Shown here: piece after piece, positions 35,280 to 46,506 of the stretch
Layout: each line of letters starts with the position of its first letter
Position numbering within the stretch: position 1 is the stretch's first letter
NCBI GenBank assembly: GCA_030247885.1
Contig: JAPDRO010000015.1
Span: 186,001-250,000 of the forward strand
Direction of reading: 5' to 3'
Length of the DNA stretch: 64,000 nucleotides
From: Taxawa tesnikishii (nom. ined.)
Taxonomy: Eukaryota > Ascomycota > Dothideomycetes > Dothideales
Notes under the pieces: model-generated
Seen by the model: the letters and a program-made list of their open reading frames with translations, nothing else
What the model was told of the DNA's origin: nothing
The model's database searches: none
Program-made: the position numbers and the translations under genes

Positions 35280-36109
35280 ATGGACGCCTACGGAACCCAA
35301 GCTCCCCTCAGATGGGCAACCGCGCCTGCTACAACTGTATGTCCTTTGAATTCCTCCCATTCGCACCACCGCCGCTGCCATAGCCTTGCTGAGGCGAGGA
35401 AAAAAATTTCGTTGGCGAAATTGCTGCCACCGCTGTCACTGCTCGGTCTCTACGCGCGCGCGTGCGCGCTTCTACAACGATTCACTCTGCTTTGCTCGAT
35501 TCTCAAGCGTATTCATATGAACACATGCTAAGACTCCCCGCAGGCGGCGAGACCACCCACCAGGCCCGCGACTGCCCAAACAAGGGCAACCCAACCTGCT
35601 ACAACTGCGGCGAGCAAGGCCACCTTTCTCGCGAATGCCAGAACCCGCAGAAGGCCAAGTCTTGCTACAACTGCGGCGAGGAGGGTCACCTCTCCCGTGA
35701 GTGCCCCAAGGCCGGCGGTGCTGGCGGTATGGGCGCCAGCTCCGGCCAAGAGTGCTACAAGTGCGGCAAGGTCGGCCACATCGCCCGCAACTGCAACCAA
35801 GGCGGCTACGGCCAGGGAGGATACGGTGGCCAGGGCGGATATGGCGGTGGATACGCCAACCGTGGCCAGACTTGCTACTCTTGCGGCGGTTACGGCCACA
35901 TGGCCCGCGACTGCACTCATGGTCAGAAGTGCTACAACTGTGAGTTCTGTCCGCATTCAATTGGTGCAAGGAGGATTTTAGGCTGACTGATTGCCACAGG
36001 CGGAGAGGTTGGCCACTTGAGCCGTGACTGCCCATCCGAGTCCACCAACGAGCGTGTGTGCTACAAGTGCAAGCAACCTGGACACGTCCAGGCCGCTTGC
36101 CCTAACTAA
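35280..36109 (+). CDS. GIS2: GIS2/CNBP-type zinc-knuckle nucleic-acid-binding protein (one apparent frameshift)
   Basis: Single-stranded RNA/DNA-binding protein that associates with mRNAs and translation machinery. Exons are 35280..35336, 35544..35939 and 36000..36109; both introns split a zinc-knuckle codon for Cys (T|GC). Seven CX2CX4HX4C knuckles are visible: [99 protein letters not shown] Gly/Tyr-rich linker sits between the fourth and fifth. As written, exon 1 reads out of frame after QAP. One more C in CCCC (35304-35307) gives [20 protein letters not shown] and the first knuckle. The first intron (207 bp) is longer than usual here. About 187 residues. Confidence 0.93.
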
Positions 36110-37686
36110 GCGCCCTTTAACGACCCTCACGACTTCTGCATAGCTTTTCATCAATCCAACAATCCTCACGACGGTTGCCTGCTGAAGTGGCGCGCCGACA
36201 TTCTTCCTCCGGAGACTTTCCTTTTCCGACCTTGCAAGAAATCTTCGCTTCTTGTATCTACTTTGCACCGATACCAGCGGTAAAGATGTGGAGGAAGGTG
36301 CTTCTTTGCGGAAGACTGATTTCTTCAACGTTGCATTTCGAGTCGCGGTGGAGGATGCCGCGTTTCCCCATTTTTGCATCAGCCCTCTTTCTCACGGCTT
36401 TTCATCATGGCAGTTCTTCCTGGAAAATCAAAAAGGTCCGGTCAAGCGATGGGTTTTCAATTTTCGGTTTCAAAGTTACCCGCTGCGTGGGCGCATGAGC
36501 AGCGGGCAGGCAGAGAAGACAGACGTTGAGTAGCAGAATCGTTCGCGTGTCTTTATGATACCCTGGTGTGCGTGTGGCGTGTCTGAATGAGAAGTGTTGT
36601 GTGTTGCGATGTCGATGTCGATGTACGATAGGCCGGTCCTTCCTATACATCTTATACCAACGTCTCAGGTCCTTGCAAAATCCCTTTCTTGTGCTGCGAT
36701 GCTGCTTGTGTTCCGTCTGAGTCCTTCCCAACCCTGTTCGTTCATGCGGCATAGCTGCTACAGAACGGCCGCCTTCTTCTTCCCCACCACACCTCGCCTG
36801 CAAGCCGGCAGGCGGTTCAAAACCTTGCCGCCACCGCTACGAAACATGTTGCAGGGTGCTCGCGTGCCTTCTTCTTTGCATGTCCACACTCGATGTGTAG
36901 CAATTGGCCTCTCCAATTCGAGATTGTTGACATGTTGGCACGGTGTACCGTACGGTCCCAGCCACACCTGTTCCTCAACGCCAAGCGATGTATATCAGCA
37001 GGTTACATATCGGTACCTGAGCGCCACCGTTCCGAGCAACGCGGAAGCACGAGCGCCAGCCGGTCCTGGTGCCGGTTTCTGCACGTCGTTCAAGAATCAA
37101 GGAATCCCTGTTCGCCTCCGTCAGATGCCCTCCTCCCCGCCCCGCACCGCACCATCCATATCGATCGATATTTTAACCGGCGAACCGACTGTGCTGCAAC
37201 GGCTCTCTACGTAATGTCGGACGAGAGGAAGTGAAACCCTCCCGCCTCTGTGCTGCGATGCAACGAACCTCTATCTCACCTGCGCTATACCTTGGCGAAT
37301 ATTGTGCCTGGCTACTTGCCGGACGAACCGAGGGCTGGGTACAGGATGCCAGCAAGAGACCGCAAAAATGTATCGATGAGGCTCTTTCTTGTTAGACGAT
37401 TGCCGCTAGGTACCAACAATTCGAGCTACTTGCTGCATCGGGAGTGGGTAGAGCACAAGGTCTGCGTCATACAACAGAAACTAAGACAAACACTGGACGA
37501 CGATTACGCGTCGTCCTTTATGAACTGTGGTAGGGCGACTCCACCGCGTATCCTGTATAATGGCAGGACTGCAAGCATCTTCCCCCAATTTCCTTGTGTA
37601 TTGCAGACAGTTTTCTCCATTTCTTTCTCGTACGTATCTCCACATCTCTTGGCTGAGGCTTCGTATTTTCCCCAGATCTCGGCACG
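36110..37686. other. Intergenic region, no supported gene
   Basis: About 1.6 kb. Open frames up to 206 codons (plus 36594-37214) show no domain and overlap frames on the other strand. A short (CGATGT)n run lies at about 36608-36624. Confidence 0.4.
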
Positions 37687-39358
37687 ATGCGAGCGAACTC
37701 TTTAAAGGCATCCTTGGCTTTGGCTGCCTCATTGGTCGCCAATGCTGTCGCGCAGGACGTGAAGGCTAACAATGCTACACTTCCCGTTTCTTTCTTCTAT
37801 ACGGTATGAACATCTCGGCGAACGGACTCGTTATGGTATCGTATCTGACGCGCATCGTTGCAAACAGAGACCCCAATCCTCAGCGCCCGCCCTGAACATC
37901 ACCCTTTCCGACTCTACTCAGGCAACGGGTTTCACGCCAGGCTACATATTCATTGCTCCGTACCAGGCTGCGAAGAGTGGACCTTACATTTACGACAAGT
38001 TCGGCAACCTTGTGTGGGACGGCTATGGAGTCGTCGGTTCGGAGACTGCGCACGACTTTAGGGTCTGCACGTACCAGGGGAGCGACCATCTGTGTATGTC
38101 ACAGATGAACCAGCAGTACGGTTACGGTATTGGACAGGCGCTGGTCATCAACTCGGATTACAAGCCCGTCGCTGCTGTCAACACCGGTGGACAAGCGCCG
38201 CCCGCAGACGAGCACGAGTTCCAGCTGCTGAACAATGGAGAGACGGCCATTCTCTCAGCATACAGGGTGATTCCGTATGATCTGTCTGGGTTCAATATCA
38301 CATCTGGTCAGGGCTGGTTGTCGGAAGGAATGTTCCAGGAGGTCAACGTGACGACGGGTGAGGTCCTCTTCGAGTGGTTCTCTACGAACCATGTCGATCC
38401 ATCCAACACCAGGATCCTGCCAAACAGCACGGATGTGGGCGGAAATGGCTTCTCGCCAGCCACGCCGTTTGACTACTTCCACATCAACTCGATTGACAAG
38501 TCCCCCTCCGGCAACTATCTGGTCTCCGGTCGTCACGTCTCCACGCTCTACTACGTCAACGCTACCGACCGCACCACCATCTGGCAACTCAGCTACCTGG
38601 GCCAGAGCGACTTCAGCTGCACCAATTTCAACTTCTCCATGCAGCATGACGCACGCATCGTCTCCGAGAACGACACCACCACCGTCATCTCCATCTTCGA
38701 CAACGCCTCCAACAACTTCAACAACACGGCCGACCAATCCTCCGGCATGGTGATCGCGCTCGACCACAACAACGGCACCGCAACCCTGCTCTCGCAGACC
38801 TTCTTCCCCGGCGAGGGCATCCTCTCCACCTCGCAGGGCAACACGCAACTCCTGAGCAACGGCGGCGTCTTCCACGGCTGGGGGAACCAAGCCTTCGTGT
38901 CCGAGCACTCGCCCAATGGCACCTGCGTCCTGCTCGCCCAATTCGCCGACGGCAGCGCAATGAACTACCGCGCCTTCAGCATGGAGTGGCAATCCACGCC
39001 CTCCTTCACCGTCCCGGACGTCTACACCTACGCCCTCAACACCAGCACGCCCACCCGCATCTACGTCAGCTGGAACGGCGCCACCACCGTCGCCACCTGG
39101 CGCTTCTACGGCGGCACCGGGATCGGCGGCCAGCCGTTTGAGGTTCTGGGTACGGCCGGCCATGCCGGCTTCGAGACGTTCTACCAGGCGGACGCCTTTT
39201 ACCCTTGGACTATGGTCGAGGCGGTCGGGCCGGATGGGACGAGCTTGAGGAACTCGAGCTTTCAGCCGACTTTTGTGCCCGGCGAGGCGCTCGCGGCGAG
39301 CTGTACGGTGGAGGGGTGTCCCGTTGCGAGCAGTTATGCGAATGGTGCGACTACGTAG
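37687..39358 (+). CDS. Secreted arylsulfotransferase-family protein (ASST-like)
   Basis: Exon 1 (37687..37803) encodes MRANSLKASLALAASLVANA, a clear signal peptide ending VAQ. A 64-bp intron leads to exon 2 (37868..39358). The mature part looks like the fungal arylsulfotransferase family (beta-propeller): GPYIYDKFGNLVWDGYGVV, HEFQLLNNGETAIL, FEWFSTNHVDPS, FDYFHINSIDKSPSGNYLVS, SMQHDARIVSENDTTTVISIFD, GNTQLLSNGGVFHGWG. There are more than ten NXS/T sites, as expected for a secreted glycoprotein. About 535 residues, usual for the family. No transmembrane tail was seen. The enzyme activity is inferred from family only. The GC-rich third positions create a long antisense open frame, which I disregard. 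Confidence 0.87.
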
Positions 39359-40049
39359 GTGTGAGAGGTGAGGGTGAGAGTGGGGTGGGGAAAGGGGGTA
39401 GGGAGGGGGTGTGAGGTTTCCTTGGTCATGTGTGATGTGTTTTGGAAGAACGATTGATGAATTCTTGGCTACGCTGATGTGGTTTTGCATGCTGTTTCCC
39501 CCGAATTTTCGGCTCTCCGTCCACTTGAGATCCTTTGTTTTACTGCCAGACAATTCCCTTGTTTCGTTTCTCTTTTTGAGAGAGAGATCCATGTACCCGG
39601 AATTTACTTCATTTCCAGCCGTGGGTCCCCTTCAGTTTCCCTCACTGAGCTTGACTTTCATTCACCTGAGAAGCACGCCGTTGCCAAGCTTTTCGTCTAC
39701 TTCTACCCAATTCGTCCCGCTTCTGTTCCCACCACTTTCCTTGCCAAATCTTGATTGAAACACTCTTTGCCGTTTTCATTGTTGTAGGTGAAGCTGCGCG
39801 CACGCACGTCTTTACGTTTCTTCATTCACTTTGGCGTACAGCAGCACTGGATTTCTCCAAGTTCTCCAGAGTTCTGTTAGCTTAGCTTTACTTTTGTGAG
39901 CCTTCGCCTAGTCCGGTTGCTTCACCACTGCCTTCGTTCATTCACTCTGCCAGTCACGTCATTTCTACATGGCTGCCTGGAGACCTAGTTAAATTTCCTT
40001 TTGTTTCTTCAGTCTCTTCGTCTTTCTTACACAACACCACTCCCACAAG
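39359..40049. other. Intergenic region upstream of the GTPase
   Basis: Pyrimidine-rich, especially from 39960 on (TTCCTTTTGTTTCTTCAGTC), which looks like a fungal core promoter or leader. No gene seen. Confidence 0.45.
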
Positions 40050-40577
40050 ATGGCAGAGGATACCAAGGACGGCATTCTCACTCTCAACAACGACGCCATG
40101 GCTGTCCAACAACTGCCGAACGCCGCGGCTTTCCCAGCTGAAGACGAGGATAGTCTTTTTGTGCCCCAGGACGAAGATCGTCCGACAAAGCGTGCCAGGC
40201 TTGAGTCGGATGAGTTCAAGAGAGGTTACATGGGAAAAGATGTCGAGGAGTACACACCTGGCGAGCCCTACAACTACGAGAAGCATGAGATTCTCGCAAG
40301 GATACCTTCGAACCATCCAAGTTTGAAGCGCGCAGAGAATTTGACCGAGAGCACGATCATCAAGCTAAGGGAAGTCATCGTTCGCTGCAGTGTCGACGAC
40401 CCTACCAAGCCCGACGCCATTAAGGACATCGAGATCAAGAATCTGGCCGCGCAGCTCCACGAAAAGCGTCGTCCTTGGTATGGCAACAATACAACCTTTG
40501 CGCTCCTGGGAGATACCGGTACTGGAAAGAGCACGCTTCTTAACAATCTACTTGGAAAAGAAGGCCTTGCGAAAATG

Positions 40578-40883
40578 ATATGCCCTTCACACCGCCTTTG
40601 ACAGGATTCTCATTTAGTCAGTCCAACTGACTGACTGATCGCTATCGCAATGCGACCACATCGCCAACTCCTTCGTATGCCCTCATATGCAGTGAAGGAA
40701 TGTGGACGTTACGCCTGCTTCTTGCCTTTAGCGGCAGCGATGCGTGCATCGAGACTTCACCACCGAGTTCTCTTCGTGCCCTCGTAGCAATCCCGCTCAC
40801 TTGCGATAGCAATCAGTCAGCCGGTTGAACTGACCGATGAGAACATCGACCTTTGGTTTTTTAATGCTAACATGTGCGATCAG
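40578..40883 (+). other. 306-bp intron with AT donor, hosting an inverted-repeat element
   Basis: Between exons joined by homology (LLGKEGLAKM | GDGGRSCTQV). The 3' end is canonical: branch GCTAAC at 40866-40871, then ATGTGCGAT-CAG. The 5' end reads ATG|ATATGC; a single G-to-A change from GTATGC would give it. Most of the intron is the inverted-repeat element listed next, and without it the intron would be about 70 bp, normal for this window. Confidence 0.6.
40607..40843. mobile_element. MITE-like or introner-like inverted-repeat element (237 bp)
   Basis: The left arm 40607-40650 (TTCTCATTTAGTCAGTCCAA...) and the reverse complement of the right arm 40801-40843 (TTCTCATCGGTCAGTTCAAC...) align over about 43 bp. 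They share TTCTCAT, GTCAGT, CAAC, CTGACTGAT and GCTATCGCAA, with one gap and about six differences, most of them transitions. The 150-bp core has no open frame. Size and long terminal repeats fit a non-autonomous DNA element. Its position inside a spliced intron also recalls the introner-like elements reported from dothideomycetes. No clear target-site duplication was seen. Confidence 0.65.
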
Positions 40884-42885
40884 GGTGACGGCGGCCGCAG
40901 CTGCACCCAAGTGATCCATGAGTTTGTCGACAACGGTCAAGACCAGGAGAATTTCATTGCAGAAGTGAAATATCATGCCGACAGCACGATTCTGACTCAT
41001 GTCGGGAGACACGTCCAGAGCATCCGCCTCAAGTACGACCCGGAGGCTCATGCGGACGCCGACGACCTGGAGGACCTCAATGAGTTTGTCCGCGATAACG
41101 CGGAGCCATTCTTCAAGTCGATCTTGTGTAACCTTCCCGAATTCTCGAATGAGGCAGCTATGAAGGCTTTTTTACCGCTTGCGATGAAGCAAGTCTTGTG
41201 AATGAGTTGATGCGGCACATCATAGATTACATGAAGACCCTTGACATTGCGAAGAGCAAGAACGCTACGGTCCTTATGGCCAACACCCTCGATGAGCTTC
41301 AAACAAAGGTCCGCCCCTACATGGAGCCATCATCTGATCCTCACCAGCCTGCGCCCTGACCACTGGTGGAGCGGGTATTGATCAAGCTCGACTCTGCCAT
41401 ACTCAGGCAGAAGATCACTGTAGGCGATTGTCCCGGTGTCTCCGACACAAACGAGGACCGCCGTCAAGCGAGCGAACGCTATCGCCAGTCCGCTACCGCA
41501 GTCATTATCGTTTGCCCCATCCAAAGAGCCGTCGACTCCTCAATTCTCAACGACCAGGTGAAAGATGCCATACGGGCCCGTCACCCTTGGAACGTGGTAG
41601 TCGTTCTCACCATGGCCGAAGTAAGTTGTGCACGCCCTTGCGTTAGCATAGAAAATCTATCACAGTGTGCTAACAATAGCAGGAAATCAGCCATGACCCG
41701 ATGGATCTGTCGACCGAACAGCTCAAGGAGCTCCAGGATCTGAAGAAGGCACTCGACGTTGCTAGCAAAGCGTACAGCGACGCTCAACAGGCCAAGCGGA
41801 GAGCGACTCGTGCCGATCAGAAGCGGCTCAAGCAGATCTCAGATGATGCCAAAGCCAAGGAGGCCGTGGCTAGAGCAGATCTCAAGCGCGCCAGGGTCCA
41901 GATTCGAAGCAACAACGTCGTTCGCGCTCTGCGCGAAAAGTTCAGAAATTCTATGGGTGGTCGTCCGCTTCAAGTCATCCCTGTCGCCAATCATGTGCAT
42001 CAAGAGCACATGAGAGGGTTTGATGATGACGATTCTCCAGTCCTGAGCGTCGAGGAAGATGGCGTGAGAGCTTTGCGCCACCTTCTGTGTCAGATCGCCA
42101 GTCGCGGAAAAGTGAACAGCTTTGAGCGTCATATCACCGTCGTTCAGAATCTACTGACTCGGCTCACCCTCTGGACGGAGAGGTCTCGACTGGAGAGAAA
42201 AGATGAAGTTGTCAAGATCGTCAAAGGTCCTGCTGCCGTCTGTACCGACAATTTGCCGGGTTACGTGGAAGACATGCGCAACATGGCGCGGAAGCTTATC
42301 AAGCTCAGGATTGAAGCGGCAACGAAGAAGGAATGGTCCGAGAAGTTCAAGAAGCTCATCGAGGGCTGGGGCAAGTGGGTTGCCGTTACGTTTACGGCCT
42401 TTTGCAAGCGCGGCGGCGTTCATCAGCCCAGAGGCGAGAAGTCACAGATCAACTTGAGCCGGCGCATACTCGACGTCGTCGAGGAGGACGTACAAAAGTG
42501 GTTCCGGGAGATGGAGACAGAGGTTGACAGGGTCTGTATCACCATCCTTGGACATATCGACAACCACTTCTCCAACATGGAGAAGGAGCTCGATTCGAGC
42601 GACGCGACGGGCGGCATTGACTTGGACACCCTCAAGAAGCAGTTCAGGAACAGGAACAGGACTGTCAACAGTCAGATCAGCGAGTATTGCAACAAGCTCC
42701 TCAAGGACAAGCTGCGGTACGTATCCGAGATTCCCGAGATTCGTCCACTTAACTAACAATGCATAGCGATATCATGGCGGAATCTCTCAGCCCTTACGCC
42801 ATGGGCACGAACGAGTGGTCTCCGTTCGTAACCGCGATTAGAGACGTGTATGCGCAATGTCTTAGCAAGAGGAGGTTCCCACCCA

Positions 42886-43820
42886 GTACGTCAAAACTAC
42901 TTTTTCTCCCATATTCTAGCTGCAAGCTGAATGATGTCCATCACACGGCACGCATCACAATGAGTTTTTTGAGGGGGTTTTTTCTTTTTCGTTTCTTTGC
43001 TTCTGGTATTTCGCTATACATGGGCCCTCAACAGGAGGGAGCTTATGGCTGGCTGACGGGTGATTTGCGGAGCTCCGGCTCGCAGTGCCCCGGTTCTCAG
43101 CTTGCATTGCAACAGTCGTGGCTTTCCTCCTCGGATGGAAGGAGGAGAAGAATGCTTGGAGCAGCTTAGCTTACCAAAGGTAATTGGATTCTCTCATGCA
43201 TAACCACTCTTTCCCACTGTTACCTTGGGAGCAGCTCGGGACTAGCGGATGCCGCTTGACGCTGTACGCTTGACGTGCGTGTTCCTCACACTTGGCAATG
43301 GGATACTTGAATGAGAGAGGAGCGGCTTTGAAGAACATCTGAGTTTTGACTTTATAGTCCTGTGCTCTCCTGATTCTTGACGGAGCCACCGTTGGAGCCG
43401 AGATCTCAAAAATTCGCACCTTCACACTCTCCAGTCCTGGATGCAAATGGACACGCTTCACGCAATCTATGCGATTAGGGAAGGGGGGGGGGGGTGGGAG
43501 CAGCAGAGGTCAAATAAGCCGCTTCAACTATCCGTTCCAAAAGTCCCGCCATCTCAAGTACGACCAACTTCGGTTCTCGGGACGGGACGCAGTCTCCCAG
43601 TCATGCAGGCATTTGATGAGAGTCCGGACACGAGCGACCACCGTCACAGAGGCCGCAGGATGCGCATACTCTTAGTCAGATCCCCTGAGTTGAAATGCCA
43701 CAGCGTCGATTATATCGTTTCGGATGATCACAAAATGACTCGGTCCTGCCGTAAGCCTCCCGACCACACTGCCCACCACGATGAATAGCTAGCTCCGTAG
43801 CCACCGCCGGAATTGCCGAC
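42886..43820. other. 3' flank of the damaged GTPase; no gene
   Basis: No conserved frame. Contains a run of 13 G at about 43484-43496, the longest G run in the window. Confidence 0.4.
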
Positions 43821-44096
43821 TTAGTCGCGTGCCTTGTTTCCAGTTCGTTTTCGGTGTAGCAGGAATAGGAGCCCGACGTTTCGACCGAATGTGTAGATGA
43901 CGAAAGCGATCCAGGTCCGCCCTGTGTATGAGAGCAGGGTTGAGTAGAGGTGGTCGCATCCGGCGACTTCCTGGTGGAGGGTGGGCGAGGTGCAGAGCAA
44001 CTCAAGTGGGACGTGGTAGAGTTGGGATGACGGGAGAGCGGCAGGTGCGGTGTCGGCAAATGTGAGGACTGCTTTTGCTAGCGCGATCCAGTTCAT
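43821..44096 (-). CDS. Small hypothetical protein, 91 residues, possibly membrane-associated
   Basis: Not recognised with certainty. Starts MNWIALAKAVLTFADTAPAA, has a central segment SSQLYHVPLELLCTSPTLHQ, and ends with a hydrophobic stretch TWIAFVIYTFGRNVGLLFLL plus a basic tail (HRKRTGNKARD). The even spread of aromatic and small residues and the terminal helix look like protein rather than noise. It lies just downstream of the cyclase gene on the same strand. There may be another exon that I cannot define. Confidence 0.4.
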   Translation of the reverse strand: MNWIALAKAVLTFADTAPAALPSSQLYHVPLELLCTSPTLHQEVAGCDHLYSTLLSYTGRTWIAFVIYTFGRNVGLLFLLHRKRTGNKARD

Positions 44097-44392
44097 GACG
44101 AGGACAGTGTGCTGGATTTTCAGGGAAAAGAATGATGAGGGATGGTGTACTGAATCTCCATGGAAAGATGTATGACAGATGGCTGTAGGTGGGAAGTTGG
44201 GGTTTCTCCGCCAGGTGCACGGCAAGTTTAGGGTGGTGCAAAGGAAGCAACAACTCACAATGGGTGTGAGATTGTCTGTGGCAAGAGGTGAACAGTGACA
44301 TGTAAATGTTTTGATTGTCAGGTGAACTAAGGGAAATATGTGAAAGCAACGATATCATGCCAGAACGCTTCACCCTACGAACTCCGATTCTG

Positions 44393-45752
44393 CTAGAATA
44401 TAGCGGTACCGTTGACGTGAGTACTGACACCACCTGTTGTGGGTTTTGGTGAGTATACGCCGGAGTCAAGCTGGAGCTGAGCAACTCACCTGGGACGTTC
44501 GCCGGCGCTGATGTGAAGAAGAAGGTCCACCTGTTCTTCTGCCTACAAATCTGTGCCAGCTTCTCCAAGTCTAGCATCTCACCGAGCGGCATGCCCCACA
44601 GTGACAATATGTACTCATGGAGATGGTATTCTGTAACGATCAGTTTGTGACCCCCCAAGACATGCCAACCCTTCCTGTACTTGCCTTCATGAGATGGCCA
44701 TGCCTCGAATGCTGGTGCATCTCCAGCCACAGCGGCGAAGTAGCTGTCATGCAGCCAGTCGAGTATCCTTTCCTCCTGGCTCAACCCGGCATATCGTTGA
44801 CCGTCGTCCTTGCCGAGTGCGTGCGGTCTCAAGGCCATTGTGTTGCGCTCTTCTTGGCTTGCGTTGTGGTACCGCTCTACGAAGCCTGTACGGACGAACA
44901 AGATGTCGCCAATTCTGATGTCTCCGCCCTGGCTGGCGGGGCGGATGTCGATTCCTTGGTCCTTGCCGCAGTGGTAGAGCTCTTCGTAGCTGATAGGATA
45001 GTACTCATAGGGATCGTAACTGCGAAGTGTCAGCGAGAAAAACCGACTCTGACTGATCAGTATTTGGCCCACTTCATGCCCTTCCTGTGGGCATATCCCC
45101 TGTAATCCAGCAGCACACCTCTCCCCGCGATGCCATGCTCAGCCCAATGGTGGATCGAGCACTTGTGGTTGGCCTTGGGACCGATAACGTCTTCACCCTT
45201 GGTGTTGTTGTAGAAGGTCGCGCTAGACATATGTGCGAAGTGTCGGAAGCCGTCCCTGGCCTCATTAGAACATGGACATGAGTTTTGGTGGTAGGGCGTC
45301 TCTTACCATTGCGTGCCGGACTGTGTGTTCAAGTGGTAAATGTCATCATAGGCTAGGTTCTCCGCGAGCACCTTGATTTCGTGCTGGAACTGTTCGCGAC
45401 CAAAGGCTGGGACTTCAGGAGTGTTTAGAGGGAGATTGAGCGGAACGATCTCGCCAGAACGGACTTCCTTTGCGGCGGCAGCTACGCGGGTAGGCGTGAG
45501 GAGGTTCAACCGGCCAATCTGAGCAATTTAGTACCACCTTGATACGGAGGGTTGCATGCCGCATACGTTGTCATTCTCACCCCAGCACCAGGCGGCCTGC
45601 TCGGGAGCTCCAGGAATGGATGGGAGCTCCTTTCGCGTAGGAAACTTGGTGCAGTCGGGATCCCATGGAATTGTGGTAGCGGTCTTCTGCAAGGTGAGAA
45701 AGTCCTTGATCTGCGTCAAGCGGACGCTCGAGGTATTCTTAACTTCTGCCAT
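44393..45752 (-). CDS. Cyclase/kynurenine-formamidase-like hydrolase (PF04199 family)
   Basis: Metal-dependent hydrolase fold of the 'putative cyclase' family; the substrate cannot be told. Five exons: 45752..45567, 45518..45307, 45255..45073, 45019..44490 and 44433..44393, summing to 383 codons without any frame break. Family blocks seen: GRLNLLTPTRVAAAAKEVRSG, YDDIYHLNTQSGTQWDGFRHFAH (the metal-binding HxGTHxDxPxH-like region), GIAGRGVLLDYRGYA, GDILFVRTGFVERYH, WPSHEGKYRKGWHVLGGHKL and EYILSLWGMPLGEMLDLEKL. The C-terminal exon completes APANVPGGVSTHVNGTAIF, the usual end of fungal members. Intron 3 uses a GTGGGC donor, the weakest junction. The protein starts without a signal peptide, so it is cytosolic. 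Confidence 0.9.
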
Positions 45753-46506
45753 AGTTCACGACACGATTGTTTGTAAGAAAGGGATATTGAGGGGACAGAA
45801 GATGGCTAGAGCTCCTCCCACCGCGGTCTTTATGCAGAGGCTACTGCTGCTCCCGCCCATGACGATGCCTGACCATCCCCGCATCCTGGGGAGCCATATT
45901 GCCGAAGCCCACTCAACTACGTACTTGTTCGAGAGAACAGATGTACATGTATTGTCTTCAACCACATGAGCACGAGAAGCCGTCCTCGTGGACTTCGACC
46001 CCGATACCAAGCTCATGTTTCATCTTCCTGCAGCGCTTCTTATGCTGTGCCATCGGGTCTGCAAACGGACTTTGGTCACAGTGATATCACTCAAGCAACC
46101 TCGGCGTGTTTGGCAGAAGAGATGATTGAGCCGAGTAAGCGTGTAGCTCGAGGACCCTGGCCAACGATCGACCTCTCCCCGCAGCTCCCCGCAAACGTCT
46201 CACGATCTCTCACATGGGATGGCATGGCATGGCATGGCATGGCAAGCAGGAGAGTTCTAGACGCCGCTCTCGTAAGCCAATGGTGTTCCAGGAAGAAAAT
46301 CGTGGCGTTTGGGCCGAGTGGCTGTGAAGGGTTCCCACCCCCAAGGAATGATTTCAGAAGGTCAACGGTAGACCTTGGCGAGGCCACTTTTCACATGCTT
46401 ATCGATAACGACGTGACGTCAACCCAAAGTTGCGGGAACGTCTCCCTCACCGTTCCGCCCGTCTACGGCACTGCATCCTCGATAAACTGGAGCATATTTG
46501 CCCAGC
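45753..46506. other. Divergent promoter region between cyclase and eIF2D
   Basis: Holds both promoters. A (TGGCA)n microsatellite lies at about 46218-46243. The open frames here are unrelated to known proteins. Confidence 0.5.
46218..46243. repeat. (TGGCA)n pentanucleotide microsatellite
   Basis: Five copies of GGCAT/TGGCA in tandem. Confidence 0.9.

Larger units (their letters stand above)
40050..42885 (+). pseudogene. SLIP-GC-like nuclear large GTPase, probably damaged
   Basis: A dynamin-related GTPase of the fungal SLIP-GC-like type. Exon 1 (40050..40577) ends in the P-loop region FALLGDTGTGKSTLLNNLLGKEGLAKM. Exon 2 (40884..41620) gives GDGGRSCTQVIHEFVDNGQ and, in a shifted frame, VGDCPGVSDTNEDRRQASERYRQ (switch II/G3) and HPWNVVVVLTMAE. 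Exons 3 (41683..42716) and 4 (42767..42885) hold the helical stalk (charged coiled coils) and MAESLSPYAMGTNEWSPFV. Defects: the intron after exon 1 has an AT donor (ATATGC) instead of GT; one base is missing at TTTTTT 41168-41173; an in-frame TGA (41357-41359) stands where PAPWPLVERV would need TGG; and no conserved C-terminus follows 42885. The missing base may be a consensus error, but the others point to decay. A 5'-only product would still contain the P-loop. Confidence 0.7.

Noticed and set aside
38255-39592. 445-codon open frame antisense to the arylsulfotransferase
   Set aside because: Shadow frame from GC-rich third positions; the plus strand has a signal peptide and conserved family blocks.
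40578-40883. Minor-spliceosome (U12, AT-AC) intron
   Set aside because: The donor ATATGC departs from ATATCC, the branch site GCTAAC is the usual fungal U2 type, and the intron ends in CAG; a mutated GT donor is simpler.
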